This document shows positions 59,793 through 64,000 of a DNA stretch of 64,000 bases, piece by piece; the stretch's first letter is position 1; every line of letters begins with the position of its first letter. A program made the translations under genes and the position numbers. Source of the DNA: CAWJJM01 sp963843275 (GTDB lineage Bacteria > Acidobacteriota > Thermoanaerobaculia > Multivoradales > JBCCEF01); assembly GCA_963843275.1 (NCBI GenBank), contig CAWJJM010000009.1:1-64000 (forward strand), given 5' to 3'. The notes under the pieces were generated by a model. That model was not told where the DNA came from and did not search any database. It worked only from the letters and a program-made list of their open reading frames with translations.

Positions 59793-62237
59793 ATGGGCCT
59801 GGTCCTCCTCGTCGTCCTCTACCTGGCGACCGCCGTCGCGGTGGCGGCCCTGGCGTGGCGGCTCGGCGGCCGCCCCTCGTGGCTCGCCGCCGGCCTGCTG
59901 AGCCTGTTGCCGCTGGCGTTCACCGCCGCCGGCTTCTGGCCGAGCATCACCCTGGCGCCGACCCCGATGCTGGTCAACGTGCCGCCGTGGGCCGAGCCGG
60001 AGCGCGCCGTGGCGGTGGGCGAGCGGTCGTCGCCGAAGAACCCGCTGCTGCTCGACCCGGTCAGCCAGTTCATCCCCTGGCGGCGGGCGGCGCGGCGCGA
60101 CCTGCTGTTCAACCCGGCGCAGGGTTCCGGCGCCGCCCTGGTGGGCAACGGCCAGTCGGCGGTGCTGTTCCCGACCGAGGTGCTCGCCCGGTGGCTGTCG
60201 CCCTTCCGCGCCGTGACCTACTCGCAGGCGGCCCGCCTGCTGCTCGCCGGCTGGGGCATGTTCCTGCTCGCCCGCGCCCTGGCGCTCTCGGAGCTGGCGG
60301 CGCTGGCGGCGAGCACGGTGTGGCTGGGCGCCGGGTTCCTGCAGCTCTGGCGGCTGCACCCGCAGAGCCTGGTGGCGGCGGTGGCCGCCTGGATCCTCTT
60401 CGCCCTGGTGGAGCTGGTGCGGCGGCCCGGCCCGCGGCCGGCGGTGCTGCTGGCGGCGGCCGGCGCCGTGGGGCTGGCGGGCGGGCACCCGGAGACCCTG
60501 CTGCACACGGTGCTGTTCGGCCTGCTGCTGGTGGCGCTGCTGCTCGTCCTGGGGGAGCGCGCCGGCCTGCCGCCGCGGCGGCCCGCCCGGGTGGCGGTCT
60601 GGGGGGTGACGGGCGCCGTGCTGTCGCTGCTGCTGGCGGCGCCGGTGCTGCTGCCCTTCGTCGACAACCTCGCGGTGTCGACCGAGTGGCGCCACCGCAC
60701 CACCTTCGGCGGCATCGTGGAGGTGCCGCTGCGTCAGGCGCTGGAGCGGCTGCGCCCCGACGTGGCGCTGCTGGCGCTCGGCGAGCCGGTGGGGGGGACC
60801 TGGCACGGCCCGGAGAACCTCGCCGAGATCGGCGGCGGCGCCGCGGGGGCGGCGGCGCTGGCGCTGGCGGCGCTGGCGGCGCTGCGCGGGCGCCGCCGCG
60901 CCCTCGCCGTGGGGCTGCTGGCCCTGGGGCTGGTGGGGCTGGCGGTGTCGATCCACCTGCCGGGGATCTCGTGGCCGTTCGGCAAGGTGCCCTTGCTGCG
61001 CGAGTCGCTGCTCAAGCGGCTCTCCCTGTGGTGGCTGCTCGCCGTGTCGCTGGCGGCGGGGCTGGGCGTCGACGCCTGGCGTCGGACCGCGGCGCGGCCG
61101 GTCGTGCCGTGGGCGCCGGAGCCGGCCGGCCGGGGCGAGGCGATGCCGCGCTGGTGGGGGGCGGTCGCCGCCGCCGCCGCCGCGGTCGCCGCGGCGCTGC
61201 TCTGGGCGGCCGGGGCGCCGACGTCCGCCGAGCCGGTGATCCTGTGGACCGAGTGGGGGGCGCTGGCGCTCGCCGCGGGCCTGGTCGCCTGCCGCTTCCG
61301 GGCCCTCTCCGCCGCGCTGCTGCTCGCGGTGCTGCTGGTGCCGCGGGTGGTGCTGTTCGACGGCTGGATCCCGCACGCCCATGCGCTCAGCTTCTACGCC
61401 GAGACGCCCTCGGTGCGCCTGGTCCAGGACCGGCTGGCGGCGGCGGGCCCGGTCGGCTACCGGGTGGCCGGCATGCAGGGCGCGCTGCTGCCGCAGTCGG
61501 CCGCCTTCTTCGGCCTCTCGGAGGTGCGGGTCTACGATCCGATGACCTTCGCCCCGTACGCCGACTTCCTGGCGCTGGTCGGCGAGCCGGTGCGGACCGG
61601 GTGGGTGCAGCCGCGCCACCCGGCGCTGCCGGCGCTCGCCTTCCTCGGCGTCCGCTACGTGTTCGAGAACCCGATCTTCGGCGACCGCAAGGGGGTCCGG
61701 GTGGTCTACCGCGCCGCCGACGCTCTGGTGTACGAGAACCCGAACGCCCTGCCGCGGCTGTTCGTGCCGCGCGCCTTCGTGGTGCGGGACGACCCGTCGG
61801 AGGCGCTGGCGGCCGCGGCCGGGATCGACGACTTCGCGGGGCGGGTGGTGGCCGGCGGCGCCGCCCTCGCCGGCCTCGGCCCGGCCGGCCCCGGGCCGCG
61901 AGCCAACCCGGCGGCCGCGGTGACGGAGCTGGTCGTCGCCCCCCGGCGCGTCACCGCCGCGGTGGACGCCCCCGCCGCCGCCCTGGTGGCCACCAGCCAG
62001 CCGGCCATCCCCGGCTGGCGCCTCCGGGTGGACGGCCGGGAGGTCGCGCCGGTGCGGGTCAACGGCGCCTTCCTCGGGGCGGTGGTGCCGGCGGGCCCGC
62101 ACCGTCTCGAGCTCACCTATGCGCCGCTGAGCTGGCGGGTGGGGCTGGGTCTCTGTGCCCTCGGCCTGCTGCTCGCGACGGCGCTGGCCCTGCCGCGGCG
62201 GCGGCCGGACGTGCGGCCGCTGCGGCCGCTCGGCTAG
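59793..62237 (+). CDS. YfhO-family multi-pass membrane protein
   Basis: The 814-aa product starts MGLVLLVVLYLATAVAVAAL and has about 12 membrane helices, for example LLAGWGMFLLARALALSELA, AVLLAAAGAVGLAGGHPETL and LAVGLLALGLVGLAVSIHLP. The first loop reads DPVSQFIPWRRAARRDLLFN, like the donor-loop region of GT-C type YfhO proteins. The C-terminal outside domain ends VDGREVAPVRVNGAFLGAVV, PAGPHRLELTYAPLSWRVGL, the usual YfhO finish. Family members glycosylate envelope polymers. Intact. It follows the hydratase by 22 bp, probably without functional connection. Confidence 0.82.
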   Translation: MGLVLLVVLYLATAVAVAALAWRLGGRPSWLAAGLLSLLPLAFTAAGFWPSITLAPTPMLVNVPPWAEPERAVAVGERSSPKNPLLLDPVSQFIPWRRAARRDLLFNPAQGSGAALVGNGQSAVLFPTEVLARWLSPFRAVTYSQAARLLLAGWGMFLLARALALSELAALAASTVWLGAGFLQLWRLHPQSLVAAVAAWILFALVELVRRPGPRPAVLLAAAGAVGLAGGHPETLLHTVLFGLLLVALLLVLGERAGLPPRRPARVAVWGVTGAVLSLLLAAPVLLPFVDNLAVSTEWRHRTTFGGIVEVPLRQALERLRPDVALLALGEPVGGTWHGPENLAEIGGGAAGAAALALAALAALRGRRRALAVGLLALGLVGLAVSIHLPGISWPFGKVPLLRESLLKRLSLWWLLAVSLAAGLGVDAWRRTAARPVVPWAPEPAGRGEAMPRWWGAVAAAAAAVAAALLWAAGAPTSAEPVILWTEWGALALAAGLVACRFRALSAALLLAVLLVPRVVLFDGWIPHAHALSFYAETPSVRLVQDRLAAAGPVGYRVAGMQGALLPQSAAFFGLSEVRVYDPMTFAPYADFLALVGEPVRTGWVQPRHPALPALAFLGVRYVFENPIFGDRKGVRVVYRAADALVYENPNALPRLFVPRAFVVRDDPSEALAAAAGIDDFAGRVVAGGAALAGLGPAGPGPRANPAAAVTELVVAPRRVTAAVDAPAAALVATSQPAIPGWRLRVDGREVAPVRVNGAFLGAVVPAGPHRLELTYAPLSWRVGLGLCALGLLLATALALPRRRPDVRPLRPLG

Positions 62238-62259
62238 GCCCGCGCCCGGGACGCCCGAC

Positions 62260-62982
62260 GTGCTCCTCGTCCTGTTCGACATCGACGGCACCCTGCTGCG
62301 CTGCGGGCCCCAGGTGCGGCCACTGTTCGCCGCCGCGCTCGAGGAGGTCTTCGGCACCGCCGGCGACATCGCGAGCTACTCCTTCTCCGGCAAGACCGAC
62401 CCGCAGATCGTCCTCGACGTCGCCACCGGGGCCGGGGTGCCGGCGGAGCGCGCCCGGGCCGGGATGGCGCACGTCCGCGAGGCCTTCCTGGAGCGTCTCG
62501 AGCGCGGCCTCGACCGGGGCGCGATGACCCTGCTGCCGGGGGTCGTGGAGCTGCTCGAGGGGCTGGCGGCGGACCCGCAGGTGGAGCTCGGCCTGCTCAC
62601 CGGCAACTGGGAGGGCGGCGCCCGCATCAAGCTGGGGCGCTTCGACCTCAACCGCTTCTTCGCCTTCGGCGGCTTCGGCGAGGCCGGGCCCGCGCGGCCC
62701 GACCTGCTGCCGGCGGCGCTGGAGGGAGCGCGGCGGGCGCTGGGCCGCCGCGTCGACCCCGCCGAGGTGCTCGTCGTCGGCGACAGCACCGAGGACGTGG
62801 CCTGCGCCCGCGCCCACGGCGTGCCCTGCGTCGCGGTGACCACCGGGTGGACGGCGGCGGAGAGCCTGCGCGGGGCCGGCGCCGAGTGGGTGGTCGACGG
62901 TCTCGCCGCCGCACACGCCGCCGGCTGCTTCGCCGCCCCGGCGGGCCGCCGCCCGCGCGCGGGCGGTCGCCGGCCCGCCTAG
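62260..62982 (+). CDS. HAD-family hydrolase, phosphatase-like
   Basis: GTG 62260 gives VLLVLFDIDGTLLRCGPQVR: motif I DxDGT. Cap: YSFSGKTDPQIVLDVATGAG. Motif II: LGLLTGNWEGGARIKLGRFD. Motif III Lys/Arg region and motif IV: VLVVGDSTEDVACARAHGVP, CVAVTTGWT. 240 aa, as for phosphoglycolate-phosphatase-like HAD proteins. The substrate is unknown. The 3' end overlaps the convergent hydrolase gene by 4 bp. Confidence 0.85.
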   Translation: MLLVLFDIDGTLLRCGPQVRPLFAAALEEVFGTAGDIASYSFSGKTDPQIVLDVATGAGVPAERARAGMAHVREAFLERLERGLDRGAMTLLPGVVELLEGLAADPQVELGLLTGNWEGGARIKLGRFDLNRFFAFGGFGEAGPARPDLLPAALEGARRALGRRVDPAEVLVVGDSTEDVACARAHGVPCVAVTTGWTAAESLRGAGAEWVVDGLAAAHAAGCFAAPAGRRPRAGGRRPA

Positions 62983-63827
62983 CCGCGGAGGTGGCGGAGG
63001 AACCAGCCCTGCGTGGCGTTGAGCGCCGCGACGAGCTGCGGCGTCGGGCCGGCGAAGGGGTGGCGGGCGCGGTAGGTGTGGTCGGCGTCGGGGATCCGCA
63101 GCAGCTCGCACGGCGGCGCGGCGGCCGCCGCCAGGGCCTCCGCCTCGGCCACCGGGACGCTCTCGTCGTCGTCGCCGTGGACGATCCGCCAGGGGGCGGT
63201 GCGGCGGCCGGCCGCCGCCGCGAGGTCGAGCGCCTCGCCGTGCGCCTCGAGGTCGTCGAGCACGCCGGTCCCCAGCGCGAGCTCCTGCCCGGTGCGGGAG
63301 TTGACGACCGGCAGCGTGCCGCGGCGCCGCCACGCCGCCTTCTCCGCGGCGCTCCAGCGGTCGAGCCGGGCGATCGCCGACCAGGTCACCAGCGCCCCGA
63401 CCCGCCGGGCGAGCCCGGGATGGGCGGCCGCCAGCAGCGCCACGGCGCCGCCCCGGCTGTGCCCGAAGAGGCCGAGCTTCCCGAGGTCGGCGCGCTCGCC
63501 GGCGATCTCCTCGAGCCCGGCGACGACGGCCAGCAGGTCGGCGAGCTGGCGGGAGATGGTGTCGTCGCGGAAGGCGGCGGGATCGGACACCCGGTCCTCG
63601 CCGGGGCGCATCCCGGAGCCGGAGAAGTCGAAGCGCACCGCGAGCAGCCCGCGCGCCGCCAGCAGGGCCGCCAGGGCGGGGAAGAAGCCCCACTCCATGA
63701 AGCCCTTGAAGCCGTGGCAGACGACGACCACCGGCCGCGGCCCGGCGACCCCGTCGGGAGCGTCGACGAGACCGTCGAGGGTCGGGCCGTGCGGGGTGCG
63801 CAGGCGGAAGGGGCGCGGCGCGCTCAT
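62979..63827 (-). CDS. Alpha/beta hydrolase (dienelactone-hydrolase/BAAT-like)
   Basis: From ATG 63827 the 282-aa product reads RPVVVVCHGFKGFMEWGFFP, LAVRFDFSGSGMRPGEDRVS, LGKLGLFGHSRGGAVALLAA, WRIVHGDDDESVPVAEAEAL and LLRIPDADHTYRARHPFAGP. The nucleophile Ser is in GHSRGG, the Asp in GDDDESVP and the His in ADHTY. The oxyanion strand is CHGFKG. The substrate is unknown. A TATCCT box lies 7 nt before the ATG (leaderless). Confidence 0.87.
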   Translation of the reverse strand: MSAPRPFRLRTPHGPTLDGLVDAPDGVAGPRPVVVVCHGFKGFMEWGFFPALAALLAARGLLAVRFDFSGSGMRPGEDRVSDPAAFRDDTISRQLADLLAVVAGLEEIAGERADLGKLGLFGHSRGGAVALLAAAHPGLARRVGALVTWSAIARLDRWSAAEKAAWRRRGTLPVVNSRTGQELALGTGVLDDLEAHGEALDLAAAAGRRTAPWRIVHGDDDESVPVAEAEALAAAAAPPCELLRIPDADHTYRARHPFAGPTPQLVAALNATQGWFLRHLRG

Positions 63828-63834
63828 CGCGCCG

Positions 63835-63840
63835 AGGATA
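63835..63840 (-). promoter_or_regulatory. -10 box TATCCT, leaderless
   Basis: Seven bases before ATG 63827 of the hydrolase gene on the minus strand. Confidence 0.5.
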
Positions 63841-63856
63841 GCCGAGGCCGGGCGGG

Positions 63857-63862
63857 TAGACT
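63857..63862 (+). promoter_or_regulatory. -10 box TAGACT, leaderless
   Basis: Six bases before ATG 63869. The GGAGG between them ends one base from the ATG, too close to act as a normal ribosome site. Confidence 0.5.
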
Positions 63863-63868
63863 GGAGGC

Positions 63869-64000
63869 ATGAGCGAAGGTGCGGAGGCGCGGGACCGGGA
63901 CGACGACGCGGAGTACGCGGCGCTGACCGCCGGGTGCGGCGTCGTCGAGCGCTCCTGGGTCGACCGGCTGGAGATGACCGGCGCCGACCGCGGGCGCTTC
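63869..64000 (+). CDS. GcvT/YgfZ-like folate-binding protein, N-terminus only
   Basis: ATG 63869 gives 44 codons up to the window edge: MSEGAEARDRDDDAEYAALT, AGCGVVERSWVDRLEMTGAD, RGRF. Y.AL..G.GVV.RS....L..TG.DR..FL is the opening of aminomethyltransferase/YgfZ proteins, which bind tetrahydrofolate; YgfZ helps iron-sulfur proteins. The rest lies outside, so the subfamily cannot be decided. Confidence 0.7.
   Translation, partial: MSEGAEARDRDDDAEYAALTAGCGVVERSWVDRLEMTGADRGRF

Overview
ORGANISM. By eye the DNA is very GC-rich, except for a visibly less GC-rich stretch at about 1-8.5 kb. Several gene families here are typical of Acidobacteriota, probably near Thermoanaerobaculia: two ADOP/MacB-type permeases ending in ALRAE or ALRAE-like tails (one behind a PadR regulator), a Ser/Thr kinase fused to a TolB/PD40 propeller, a VPS10/BNR-repeat giant secreted protein, a DUF4097 protein, and secreted proteins ending in a GHWWVF...VVDTxxG module. 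There are no rRNA genes and no CRISPR array, and I recognise no tRNA, so the assignment rests on gene content only.

LAYOUT. (1) 1-8.5 kb is a defence/toxin-antitoxin island. Its minus-strand operon reads hsdM N-terminal remnant, hsdM, DUF262 remnant, hsdS, OLD-like ATPase/TOPRIM, XRE-ImmA/IrrE, DUF4411 PIN toxin, with most junctions ATGA/GTGA overlaps. A divergent VapB45/VapC45-like pair follows. No hsdR lies inside the window. (2) 8.8-11 kb holds a DUF222-HNH endonuclease gene flanked in inverted orientation by copies of a palindromic repeat, then a roughly 236-bp tandem repeat in a 1-kb gene-free stretch. (3) 11.2-15.4 kb has two paralogous secreted proteins, with small secreted proteins and truncated domains between them. 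(4) 15.4-18.7 kb has a marR-VOC-small ORF operon with a clear operator, a divergent DinB gene, DUF937 and dodecin. (5) 18.8-32.6 kb carries the kinase, DUF4388, VPS10 protein, alcohol dehydrogenase, DUF4097 and ADOP permease. (6) 32.6-40 kb is rich in stress-type small genes (YfiT, ACT, CBS, sigma factor, DUF421, BON lipoprotein, APC-EIIA-RCK_C transporter), several with sigma-54-like promoters. (7) 40-46.6 kb is a tetR-tolC-RND adaptor-RND pump operon with a readable promoter and tandem operators. (8) 46.6-64 kb is mostly metabolism and envelope: sulfatase-like protein, peptidase, MoaD-MoaE fusion, acyl-CoA carboxylase, PadR-ADOP, NFACT-R operon, AtuA-like/hydratase operon, YfhO protein, HAD and alpha/beta hydrolases, and the start of a GcvT/YgfZ-like gene.

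READ QUALITY. Many otherwise well-conserved genes are broken by single-base frame changes. These are densest in 1-8.5 kb and 38.5-39.4 kb, with isolated ones near 8.98, 13.97, 14.41, 17.46, 27.8, 27.9, 28.26, 40.82, 48.88 and 49.03 kb. Conserved motifs resume immediately in the next frame, so consensus indels are the simplest explanation. True decay of the island cannot be excluded. I annotate such genes as one locus and say where the frame changes.

REGULATION. Two signals recur. First, a TANNNT box 6-8 nt before the start codon of unit-leading genes implies leaderless transcripts. Second, GG-N10-GC elements close to TGGCAC-N5-TTGC lie in front of several genes, concentrated around 35.7-37.4 kb.
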